From: Odontesthes bonariensis
Lineage: Eukaryota > Chordata > Actinopteri > Atheriniformes > Atherinopsidae
Direction of reading: 5' to 3'
NCBI RefSeq assembly: GCF_027942865.1
Contig: NC_134528.1
Coordinates: 10,473,586 to 10,537,585, forward strand
DNA length: 64,000 nt
The notes below the pieces were generated by a model, which saw nothing but the letters and a program-made list of their open reading frames with translations, did no database searches and was not told the DNA's origin. How positions within the stretch are numbered: the first letter of the stretch is position 1; every line of letters starts with the position of its first letter. The position numbers and the translations under genes are program-made. This document shows positions 40,380 to 52,100 of the stretch, one piece after another.

Positions 40380-41415
40380 TGAAAATATTCAAGAAAAGAT
40401 TTTTGCCCCTTTCTTTTAAACTTTATTCTTGGGATTTTCTCATTGTAGGTAAATATTATATTTAGAAATTAGACTCCGTTACAGTAGCACAATGAACACG
40501 ACTCAGGTGGCTAAACGGTGATGGTATGTTGGGAATAGAAGCACTGATTTAAGTCATCACAGCTACAGTATATAAAAACTGTATAAAATTAAATGTCTGG
40601 CTTTAAAATAGAATATCCACTTAATTTAAAGTGTCTAATCAAGTGTTAGGGACTTGATTTAAATCCTTCTTATCACTAATTATTAGTTTTCTACCACACT
40701 TACACTCTTTTATGTTGACAGAGGTACACTTCCACTACTTTTTGTTTGACTACAGCCGTAAATCAGTCGGGATATAACGTGATCCTCGGTGGAACAATCT
40801 ACAGGTCTCCTTTTAGTTGAAGATAAAGATAAAGCTGCTTTCCTTCTCAGGATTTACTGTGAAATTGTCAGGCATCCTTGTTTGTAAACCCTCCTCTCTG
40901 GCTCTGCTTTGACTCTATGGCACAGTCGCATCTGCAAGTATCCTCTCAACTTAAGAACCGCCATTAAAGGTGCAATTATGTTTGAATTTCTTGATTAGCA
41001 CTCAGATATTTCTGCTGTTGCATGAGGAAATCATTGAGTCAAGTCATGACAGGCAAAACTCTTCAATAAGCAGTTTGAACTGGATCACATTGTCCAAGCA
41101 AAGTGAACTGAAATTGAACTTTTTGCTCCTTGTGAAGTCAGTTTCTTTCATTTTCACTCCATTTTCTGTCCACACATTTCTAGCCCTCCTCTTGACAAGC
41201 AGATAGAAGAAACTTGCGTTCTGTGGCATTCTGTGAGACATATGACATCATAACTTTCAGATATTCCCGTTGATTAGATGTTAACTGCAGTCATCGTTGA
41301 GATGGGTCGGACTTTCTGGCCCTTTGCGTCTGCGGCTCTGTTCACTTCCGGTTTCTATAGCAGAGACATCACAAACACGGATCAATATATTGACATTAGT
41401 TCACATTCAGGACAT
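40380..41415. other. Intergenic between convergent tectb and gucy2g
   Basis: No coding feature seen. Confidence 0.45.
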
Positions 41416-41572
41416 TGGGCCTCATGCAAGAACATTTTCGTATTTTTATTCGAAAGAATAAGATACACTTTTTTCGTACGAACACACGTCAGATTCAACA
41501 AACGCTCTTAACTTGGGAAAAAGTGTGTAAACGACCGTTTTAACGTAAATGATGAATGCCGCCCGTGCGTAT

Positions 41573-42170
41573 TTAAAGGTGGGGTAGGGGTTCTTTTTCT
41601 GGAGCATTTTTTTACATATTGCTTGAAATACTCTTCCCACCCCCATTGCAACCAATTAATTAAAAGTTTTGACACAAAAATTTTAAGTTTTAGTGGCCTC
41701 TAGAACGAACAATCCAGGAAAAACACTATCCAATCATACTGAACGGACTGTTAACGATGATTGGATTCTGATGCGTCTATCAAATCTGCAATCTGCTCCT
41801 CCCTCCCCCTCCTTCCCCCTGTGCGTGAACGAATTACGCGTCCAGAAGCTTGGCAGGAAGCTAAACTAGAGCCAGCTTGGCTAGCACCTAGCATTATTAA
41901 ACGGTTCATTATGATGTTGAAAGGTATTTTCTTACCTGTGAATCCGCCATGAGAAAAAGTTAGCAAAAGTTAGCCAAACCAATCGATGCTTGCTGTCAGA
42001 ACAGCGCTCGTGCACCTTTGTGCTCGTGAACAAGCATTGCGCGTTCATGTACTCTAGAGGCGTGGCTTCGGGGGGAAGTCTGAAGAAAGGGGTTGGGACT
42101 TTTGACCTGTGTATTTTCAAAATGCAGCTTCGCTGGACTCAAAATCCAGGATCTCCTACCCCACCTTTAA
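41573..42170. mobile_element. TTAA-flanked MITE nested in larger transposon
   Basis: TTAA at 41573-41576 and 42167-42170; inverted ends AGGTGGGGTAGG and CCTACCCCACCT. The interior (about 590 bases) has no gene. A third distinct TTAA-target family in this window. Confidence 0.82.
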
Positions 42171-42542
42171 GTGCACGTGCACAAGGATAATACATTTGCA
42201 TATTCCACGCCCCAAAATAATACCATAAGGCTTCCTTTCTCCTGTGCCAGGAAGTGTTGAGTCAAGAAGAAGAACTTTAGGGGCTCTGAGATTGAAGTTC
42301 TGCTTTCAGAGATCCAAAAAGGAAAATCTGTCATTTTTAGCAGCGTCAGCAGTGGAATAACGGAACCTGCTAAAGCGAAGAAATGGCCATGCCCCATCTT
42401 TGTGTGCAGTCTGTTGCTCCGATTATATTCGGCAGTCCAGCCATGGCCCGAAAGTTCCTCTTAATTTGTATTCGTTCGACAAGTTACTTGTTGGTGTATG
42501 AATAAATGTATATATCTATTTATGATTGCTTCAAAGTAATTA

Positions 42543-42735
42543 AATATACAATCCATGGGGTGGTCCGTGGCGTAGTGGGGTGAGCAGGCGCCCCATGTAC
42601 AAGAGGCTATAGTCCTCGCTGCAGCTGGCCCCGGTTCCAGTGTCACATCGGACGGCCCTTTGCTGCATGTTGTTCCCCCTCTCTCTGCCCCCTGCTTCCT
42701 GTCTCTCTCCACTGTCCTATCCAATAAAGGCATAC
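42543..42735 (+). mobile_element. tRNA-derived SINE, near complete
   Basis: The head GTCCGTGGCGTAGTGGGGTG (box A region, from about 42563) is followed by GGTTCCAGTGTC (box B, about 42633-42644). The body is CGGACGGCCC ... GCATGTTGTTCCCCCTCTC and the end is CCAATAAAGGC. Pieces of the same family lie at 14944-15056 and 61170-61300, both minus strand. Confidence 0.75.
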
Positions 42736-43020
42736 AAAGCCTTTGCTTAGTCAAGCAAACCTGATTTGAATAACAGCAGACTATTTTACGACAGCTCTGG
42801 ATCACTCGTAAATTCTGTTCGTACCTGAAAGAAAACTTAAAATACGTGAAAAAATGGTGAATGCGCAAATTCTTTTAAATCCCTCGTACGCACGATTTAA
42901 GAACAAATCTGTTTGTACGAATGGTTGTTGCATGAGGCCCAGTGTTCTTACGGTGCTTGGACATACAAATCTTATTTACATTATGCAACATAATAATTTG
43001 CAAATCATTCAAATCTTTTC

Positions 43021-43026
43021 TTTAAT
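43021..43026 (-). terminator. gucy2g: Possible poly(A) signal of gucy2g
   Basis: ATTAAA on the minus strand, about 96 bases after the stop codon. This is the common variant hexamer; no AATAAA was seen closer. Confidence 0.4.
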
Positions 43027-43121
43027 TGGAAATGATATAAACACAACATGTAAATATACATGTTGATAAATGCTGAGACAGAGGAACCAAACTGTAAAAG
43101 TTGGAGTAGTGCTTCATTAAA

Positions 43122-46100
43122 TCAAACACTCTCTGTGATGTGAGTGTTTTTCTCTAATTTTACCTCTTTTTGTATGTTGAGACTGTTAGCTTGTGGGGAG
43201 CCGTGGGCAACAGCAAGAGGATTGAATCCAATTTTGTCCAATAACCAATAGGTCTTCTGGAGCCCTTTACCCTGTCAGGGGGGAGAAAGCACACTCATCA
43301 CAACGTGTCAAAAGCACAGGCTGTATATGTGATTGAGAAAAAAAACATGTAGACAAGTCACCTTCATTTCAATTTCCCCTCTTTCTTCCATCTCATATGA
43401 TCCAGCCTGGACAAGAATGTCAGCCGTGGACTGAGATATGTGAATCCTCAGAGCTGTGTGCCATAAACAAGTGCTTAAAAAGAATGAAGGCTTCTATCTT
43501 AATGTCCTGTCAGCTAGTGCACCGGCAGCATTACACATGTAGGGAACCTTTCAGTCACTTTTAAGACATATCATTCAAAGTTGAACATCTTAATCTGGTG
43601 GGATTGAATGAGAAAGATTGGTGTCTCAATCTGGACCAATTGGGTAGATTTAAAAAGCCACTTTCTGCCAGCGGTTATGTCAGGAAGAAAACACTTTAAG
43701 GTAGGGCAACACTTTATACAACATAACTTTTAAAATAAATAAATAATAAATAATAAATGATAAATAATAAATAAAAATAATAAAATTTTAAAAAATACAT
43801 TTTAATAATTATATATATATACATGCTGCAAAAATAACAGCAGTTGATATTTTATACTGTAGAGATCTTGGTATCTACAGTGTTATCCAGAATATTTGAT
43901 TTATGAAATATCAAAACTGATGGTGCATCCATCCATCCATCCATCTTCTGCAGCTTATCATTATTTTGGTCACTGTGCCAACAGTCTATTCAGTTAATCT
44001 CTGATTTGTCCAGAACTGGAAGACATCCAAACCAGGGGGGGGGGGGGGCAGCTTTACTCAGAACTTTCATTTAATTGCCTCTGATGGTTGCCCTGCAGAT
44101 TCTTTGTTTGTTTGGAACACTGGCTGTGAATGTCCTCTTCGTCTACCCAAAGCAGGTGACCTGTGGAGGCAGCGTTTAAGCAAATTGTGACCAGATGTCA
44201 GAGGTCTTTTATTCAGAGGCCTGAATTACCACCTTTTGATACAACAACCTTTTCTGCTGTAGTCTTAACATAAACCAAATACTGACCTCATTTCCCGTAA
44301 CCACATTCCTTGTTTACTTCCTACAAATACAGATGTTCTGTGCAGACTGAGGTCTCTGGTATGCCCTCTAGCAGATTCCCCCAGTAGCAGGCATATTGGT
44401 CAGGCAACAGATGTCTAAGTTAGCACAAGGTGAGTATATTTTCCAAGTATATTCAAAGAAGCCCATTGCTGGTATCCACACTCTCCCAGTCCTTGGGAAC
44501 ATAGATAAAGGAGGGGATATAGATTGTCTGCTAAAATCACCGGCTCCATCTTTTGGATCTGCATTTTTTTACGTTGCTGTCAGTCACTGACCTCACAACT
44601 CAGTCACTCTCGGACAAAACTCTGGGTACTTATGAGGGAATAACCTCTGAAAAAGAGTGCACTCACGTAAGCTATTGCTTTCCATGCGAGAGGCCATGTT
44701 CACTGTGTCACCAAAGAGGCAGTAGCGAGGCATGGTGGTGCCCACCACTCCAGCAACCACTGGACCTACAAGAAACATGCAACTATACTTTGACTATTTA
44801 GGAAACATTTTGCATACAGGAACGAGTTTAAATATATTGAATCAGAACCAGAAATATCTTGTTTTCTTGTCCCTTATACTCAATTTATCTAGTCCCAATG
44901 CATGAGATAAAAGCCATACTGAGAGGATTTCTGGTTCCTTTTAAATATTTAATGTACAAATGTCAAATAGCACTTAAAAATACACAAACAAGGCTCTACT
45001 GTCACCACAAAACAAAAACAAACAAAAAAAATCAACCGCTAAGTTGAATGTCAGATGTGCCTGTAGGTGTCGTTTATTACCAGAATGTATGCCAACGCGG
45101 ATGGAAAGGCTCTTGCCCGGCATGTGAGGAATTTTGAAGACCTGGATAGCACCGAGGAAATGTAGAGCCATTGTGGATATCTCCAAAGCGTGCTCGTTGT
45201 CATTGCTGATAGGCAAGCCACTGGCTACCATGTATGCATCACCAATGGTTTCTACCTTATGAAGACACAAAGATAATTGTTTTCTTTTCTTTTTAAGAAA
45301 TTATAGTTTTTTAATAAAAATAATGTAAGGTTCAAAGGTACAAAAATAGTTGGAAATGTGTTGTTGTACTTTTTGGCTACGAGTTGGACACCATTTTTAT
45401 CTTCAAGTATGAATATAGCTAGCCGCTAGTTAGCTTAGCATAAAGACAAGAAATGTCTTGCCTGTTTTTGTATATATTCTTTTCAAATAGAATATAATGT
45501 CCCAATCTGTGCATTTTAATGGTAGGTAGATTTTCTGATGCTCAGATGTGCTCCTAGTTGTAGTTAGCCCAGCTGTTTTTCAGTCTTCTGTCTTATGGCT
45601 AAGCTAAGCTAAGCTAAGCTAACCAGATGTCCATAATATTGCTCCATTTCTGGACAGAAAGTCGAATGACTTTTCTCATCTCTTTGCAATGAAAGTCAAT
45701 AAACATGTTTACCAAAATATAGAGAGTTTAATAAAAGGAAAACAATCATTTGCTTTGCTGATACCTTTATCAGCAATAATTCAACTATTATTGCTGATGA
45801 TTATTATTATCTGCAATAAAAACTCATAACTGATGCTTCTTACTTTGTAGACATCGTACATCTTTATGATATCGTCAAACAGACTGTAGAGGTCATTGAG
45901 GAAGTTTACGACCTCCATTGCAGAGCTGACAGAGCACATGGAGGTAAAACCAACAATGTCTGAGAAGAAGATGGTCACCATGTCATAACTTTGGGGCTCC
46001 ACAGTCTTCCCTGACATCAGTTGATCTGCAATGTACCTACGACCAACAAGACAAAGTAAGACTCATGGACTCCATTGATAAGAACATAAACAATGTGATT

Positions 46101-49100
46101 AATTTTGATACAGTCACACCTGGTACCTTGGTAACATGCTGGAGAGAAGCTTGTCTGCCCGGGCTTTCTCCACCGTGAGCTGGGCAGTTCGCTCCTCCAC
46201 CACCTCCTCCAGGTGATTTGCATACTTTTCCAACTTGTCCACCATATTATCCAGGATATTTGCATGACTATAGTACAGAAAGTCGCAATTATCTGAATTT
46301 GCTCATTTGTGCAAAAGGAGGATATCTCAGAAACATATCCGAGTACCACTGAGTGGGAAATCTGTTAGCATGCCAAGGTTTCGGAAATTCCTTTGTGGTG
46401 CAAAGTTAGACTTTAGGCATTTAAAACATCTTTAAAATCGGCACATGCATTACTTCAACTGATTGATGAATTCTGCACACGCTAACTCAAATATAAACGA
46501 AGCACAGCTGCTTGAAGCAGATAAGGCACACGTAGAAAGAAAATAACGGGCCTCTCTGGACTGATGTTCCTCAGCCTCCTCCGAATAGATCCAAACGGCG
46601 GCCGGTGTTCAGGGTTTTCAGTCCAGCAGGCGCTCAGCAGTGTGTTGACCTTCTCCTCACACAGCTGATCAGACAGCACTGGTCGGAGAGGTTCCCCTAA
46701 GAAAGGTGTCCTCAATTGCATTATAATCTCTGAGGGGAACAAAGCAAGACCGAAACTTGTTGAGTTTGTTTGACTATTTCTAGTCATGTTAGTGGCTTTT
46801 ATTCTTTATTCTTTTGTATTAGATGGGTCTGTCATGATATTTAGCTTTGCAGACATTCGTGGTCTCTTTTAATTTCATGATCAGCAAACAATTAAAGTTT
46901 TGAAGCTTTAGAAAAACTATTGGATTGCCGTGATATTTGGATATATAGCTACGTCTCTCTGAAGGACAAACACCTAAACTTTGACCTTTGACTACTGGAT
47001 TTAATGCTAATATATACAGAAAAAGAAATATAGACATGTTAGCCTCATGTTTCATGAATACAGTGTTCTACAATCAGTTTTAGCAATTATTATGTGGTTT
47101 ACGGTTCCAATGGGAAGATTTCCCACATCCAACATAGCATATTAACTTTAAAAGAACACTGTGAATTTGAAGGTAAATCTGTCAGAGACATTTTCTAAGT
47201 AATGTTTTCAAGATGGGAAAAGAAAGACATTGTTGACTTTTAAAGGGAAATCCCCTCAGAATCAGAGATTTTACTTTTAGGCCAGAACACCCAGCCCGAG
47301 CTGAAATAGCGCCACCATCTATCGGCTTAGAAATACACAGGTGGATAAAGGAAAATGAAAGAATTGTGCCAACCTTTAGGATCAAGATTGATGTCTTGAT
47401 ATGGTCCAGCTTTAGAGTTATACATGAGCTCCCACATGATGATGCTGAAACTGTAGACGTCACCTTTGGGTGTTCCCCTAACTGGCAGACCGACCTGCCT
47501 CAGAAGCTCGGGAGCTGTCCAGTACATCTCTGCCATAAGTTCAAATGACCTCATTACCCTCCTTAATCATACTGCGATAAAGGTGGTGTTTGATCGGCAT
47601 TGATTTCAATCCACTCACCTTTGTAATTTGGGTTTTCCGGTGGGTGGATGTTGTTTTTGCCTCCATATTTAACCTCCCACAATCCAAAGCCAGAGAGTTT
47701 GATTTGGAGTCGGCTATCCACCAGACATGTACTCGGCTTCAGGTTCCCATGAAATTTTAGGCTGCTCTTGTGAATGAACTCCATTCCCTTCATCACAAAT
47801 AAACAAATTTCCTTCAGGATTGAGAAATTATCTATTTGTTCATCTTTCGTCACCTTGTTTGTTTCTAAAATATAGAAAGCTAATATTATATCACATCAGC
47901 TGAGGTACTTCCTGAACCACTTTAAACATAAACTTACTCCATTATCACACACACTCACATTGACGATGTCGTATGCAAATGACAGCTTGAACATCCCATC
48001 TAGATCAACATCTGAATCCTTGAGAATATCCTTCAAGAAAACGACACATTTTCGAAGTAAAATATCTGTCCACGAATGGTTGTAATTTCATTTTAATCAA
48101 GATTTAAAAGATTTTTTCATTCACCTTCAGACTGCCTTTCTTGCAGTACTGGATGACCAAACAGATGTTCGGTGGCTCGACACAGACACCGAAAAACTGC
48201 ACCAAGTTCTCGTGTTTCATCTCTTTCATCTTTCTTAAAGAGTTTAAGATTGTTATGTACACAGTGCATCTTAAAGTGGATGAAGAGTGCACGTCATTCA
48301 TGTGGATATGAAAAGATTTGCGCCATTTCTGAGCTCATCTAATGTTTCCTCTATAACATCGTTCAGCAAATATTTCAACCCCTTACGAATGACTATTCTT
48401 TAAATGATTATGCTAACAAAGTACACAAAATGTATGCGTAATACGTAAAAAGATGAGGAACTTTACCGCACTGAACTCTGCGATGATTGAAGGTTTCTGG
48501 AAATTACAGCTTTCGTGGTCCTTGAGGTACTTGATGGCTATTTGATTTCCCTGTAAGTTAAAAAAAAAAAAGAAAGAAATCAGCCAGAAAGATATTTAAG
48601 ATAAACACCTTAAAGGGAGACTAAGTAACCTGCAAGAGAAATTATTCTTGTTCATTACACATAAAGTTAATTTCATAAGCAATAAAACACTGATGCTAAA
48701 TTTTAACTTTCAATAGGCCATCTATGAGCTCATGGTGGTGTAAAAAATAAAGCCTCCTACGATCTGAGCATGTAAGAAGCCCTTCAGTTTTTACTTTTTG
48801 GTTGTGTTTTAATTTGGTTTTACAAAGGAACTTGTATCACAGAAGAGTTTTACATGCATTACTGACGCACATATTGCATCGGGATGGGAATCGAGAACTC
48901 CCAGCAGTTGGATTTCGTGGAATCGTTAATCCGCCTGCCTAACGCGCCCGTTTATAGGTTCTGCTAACATCTGATGCTTCGTATTTTGGCTCAGAATGTT
49001 TCCAACATGGCGTCGAGATAGAAGCGCTTTGGTTATATTTCACCAAAAAGGACAATAATAGGCCAGGTGCACCATGTGCAGAGCTGTGATCACATCAAAG

Positions 49101-52100
49101 GGGTAAATACCTCCAACAAGCTGAAACATTTGACCACACAGCATGCAGTTACTTTGCACGAATGTAAAGTCTTTGACTCGCTGCTAAGCGATGGCGGCGA
49201 CTCTGAGCTTGTGGCGCAGCGTCTAACGTCTCAAAAGTCGCAGGTAACGTAAAACTTCCAGGTCCTGTTGATTGTAATAATGTTGGCGACATACTGTATG
49301 AGTATTAATAATAAGTCCTGAAAGGTCTCGTATCCTTCCTGAAAAGGCAAACATGCTAATTTTTCAGCACAAAAACGGTTAATGTGCAAAAGTTGATCAT
49401 TGTCACAATGTTCATTTATTTGTGCATACTTGAAATAAAATTTTTACTGCAAACCAAAGCCATTTGTACTATATTTGTGCTATATAACAGGGAGAATCGG
49501 TAAGGAACTGAATCGATAACCGATATCCATAATGGAACCGTAACTGCTATATTCTTAACAATTCCCATCCCTAATTGCAAATGGAACCAATATGTTCTGC
49601 TGATTTGTAATACAAAAAGTGCCAAAACGGTCTGTTTTGCTATCCATCCATCAATCTTCTATACCCGCTTAATCTAACTCAGGGTTGCTGTCATTAAACA
49701 GGAGGCAGGGTCCGTCACAGGGCCACATAGAGACAAACAACCATCCACACTCACTCCTAGGGACAATTTAGTCACCAATTAATCTGACATGCAATGTTTT
49801 TGGATGCTGGGAGTAAGATGCAAACTCCACACAGAAAGGCCCGAGCTGGAAATCAAACCTGGAACCCTCTTGCTGTGAGGCGACGGTGCTAATCACCACC
49901 CTGCTGGTCTGTTCCAATCCTCGGGAATCCCATACTGCCATTTTGTCAAAGCCTGATGGTGTGTTTGAGATATTTCCCTTGGGGTAGATGCCTTAAAGCG
50001 AAGAGCAAAGACTCCAATTTCTTTTGGGAGTATTTATTGCTTAACACAGAAAGTTAAAAGCCAATGCAAAAGTTCACAAAATTTCATTATGTGTTGGCTA
50101 AATGATGAAGTGCAAGTTTGATACTTCAACAAATTCATGGTGTGGACAAAGGCAAAACACTGCAACAATGCCCACAATTTCCTTGCTAAGCTTGTTTAAA
50201 ATATGGCTTTTTGTTATTTCTTGTTTATAACATACTATAAAGCATCTGTTTTATAGAGAATACCTGAACTTTGGATTCAGCACACGGTACAGTATATAGC
50301 ACTATAGCATAGCAGAGGAAAAGTTTTACCTGGTAGAGACCAATGACAGTGAAGACGTTCTCTTTGCCAGCTTTGTCCTTCAGGCCATAGCTGTGGCTGG
50401 AAAAGTTGGTCTGACAGCTGCCGCTTCCGCTCTGACTGCCCGCAGAGCTTTGGGATAAACCCTGGTTTCCCTGGAGGAGACACAAAGGAAGACAAACAAA
50501 CTCACAACACAGTGGAAATAAACAGCACAGGGGCACCCTTTATCGCCCTCAGCTCGTCCCCAGTGCCCGTACAGAGGGCTCCCTGATGATGGTGATGTCG
50601 CTGTAGGTGATAATCCACCAGCAGGAGTCCTCCAGCCTGTTCTGGAGTCTGAACTTCTGCAGCATGAGAACCCCGATGCACAAAACTGCCACCACACCGA
50701 TGATGGGTAAGGTCAGGAGCACAGCCAGCAGAGCGATGTCTGAGTAAATCATACAGGCGGTCAGCTAAAAAATGGAGGGCGCGGATTTACTTGCAGCACA
50801 TACAACTTGTTTTACTTTACCATTTGTGAGCCATTCACAGAGTTCGTTGTTGAAACCACATTCTGGCACATCTGTGGGGGGTCTTCCTTTTGGCCAAACC
50901 ACAGACGCAAACTCTGATGTTGGTCTAAAAATGCAAATTTTCATGAGATTGTGTGTTATTCTGACCAAAAACCAGATGCGATCCATGCGTTCACGCTGCG
51001 AGGTTACCTGACAGTTTTGGTTTGACTCTCGAAATGGAGGATGGGCACGAACTTCATGTCGTCTCCTACATGCTGCAGGTCGTAAATGGAATAGTCCAGA
51101 TTTCTCTCCCCGTCTTCATCAAAGTGAACTAGTCCTGAGGCACCTGGGAATGATGAGCAGCTTCATTAAACTGTCCATGAAAATGACAGAGTATTCAGAT
51201 TATTTTTGTGTTCACATGTCTGTGAGATTATTGCCTCCAGAGATGGAACTATTTTATTCTAGAGAAATACAGTCGCCCACTTGTTTGTTGGTGTGGCGGT
51301 ATTTCCTTTGTATAATTGCACTTGTTGGCTAAATGTGGTCTGAACTGAGCTAAATAGCCTGTGAGCTGATAACAAGACAATAAGGTTTTGGCTTCAGCTC
51401 ACTCAGCAAATGGCTACCCAGCCAGCATGTCCATGTGGGGCCCATAAGGTTTAAATTTGGGCTGCAGATAAGGTTCCCACCTGTGTTTGCCCATATGGGT
51501 TTCAAGTTGCTGTGTGGCTTTAGTTGGACTTTGCATTTAGCCAATTTGAATGTGAACATTCTTTTACTTTGTGTGGTGTGTTTATCTGTATTGCCTTTGG
51601 AATAATTTAAGGCTTAGGGTAATCCTAACCCTTCAAGTTGCACTTTGAAACCCATATGGGCAAACACAGGTGAGGCCACCGTGGAAACTGCGGACAAACC
51701 CACTTGGGACCCTTATCTGCAGCCCAAATTTAAACCTTATGGGCCCCACATGGACATGCTGGCTGGGTAATTGTGTCATTTCTGCTCCTCCTGCACTTCC
51801 ACGTCCAACGTCGCCAGCCTCCTCACCGGTTCTGAAACTACAATTCCCAGGATTCCTCTGTTCATATCATCATTGTCTGCACCTGTGTCCTCGTCATTAG
51901 CCTCATGTGTTGCACCTGTCATCCCTCTACTTACACCCAGTGTTCATCCAGCTTCCTCGTGGTAATTCAGCTTGTGGAGGAGAGGTTAAGACTAGTGTAT
52001 GGCTCCTGTATTTCTGTATTCACAGACGGTTCAAAGGATCCCAATTTGGGTTGCACAAGCTTCGCTTATGTCATCCCATCTCTGCATGTTTCTGTTAAAA

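Larger units (their letters stand above)
41416..42941 (+). mobile_element. TGGGCCTCATGCA-ended DNA transposon with two nested insertions
   Basis: TGGGCCTCATGCAAGAAC at the left and GTTGTTGCATGAGGCCCA at the right are inverted ends. The element's own sequence continues inside both ends (TTCGTA/TACGAA words at about 41438-41480 and 42885-42925). It contains a complete TTAA MITE (41573-42170) and a SINE (42543-42735), so it is the oldest of the three. No transposase frame survives. Confidence 0.75.
43122..46267 (-). other. gucy2g: gucy2g coiled coil and cyclase exons (16-21)
   Basis: Exon 16 encodes the signalling helix ([20 protein letters not shown]). The cyclase domain has metal-binding Asp903 (FFSDIVGFT) and Asp947 ([10 protein letters not shown]), and guanine-specificity residues Glu943 and Cys1015 ([10 protein letters not shown]). 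Asn1022 and Arg1026 (NMASRM) fit the transition-state pair. All catalytic positions are kept, so the enzyme should be active. Exons 20-21 finish with [37 protein letters not shown] and a 35-residue polar tail. Confidence 0.9.
46552..50470 (-). other. gucy2g: gucy2g pseudokinase exons (9-15)
   Basis: The kinase-homology domain starts with a Ser/Gly-rich juxtamembrane stretch ([14 protein letters not shown]), then [12 protein letters not shown] (nucleotide-loop region with the Lys kept). [20 protein letters not shown] and [10 protein letters not shown] follow. The catalytic loop is HGNLKPS (residues 675-681) instead of HRD, so the catalytic Asp is missing. The DFG position reads SGFGLWE. It is therefore a pseudokinase that regulates the cyclase, as in all membrane cyclases. 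Exon 14 begins at AG|AGATG (47529); an acceptor further upstream would break the frame. Its TAPELLR and [13 protein letters not shown] motifs fit the kinase C-lobe. Confidence 0.88.

Noticed and set aside
46017..46349. 110-codon minus frame over gucy2g exon 16
   Set aside because: Wrong frame; the correct frame gives the conserved [17 protein letters not shown] helix.
47788..47853. Minus-strand extension upstream of gucy2g exon 13 ([10 protein letters not shown]...)
   Set aside because: In frame, but it has no counterpart in membrane cyclases. The acceptor at 47788 (ATGAAG|GGAATG) restores the family sequence directly after AYDIVN.
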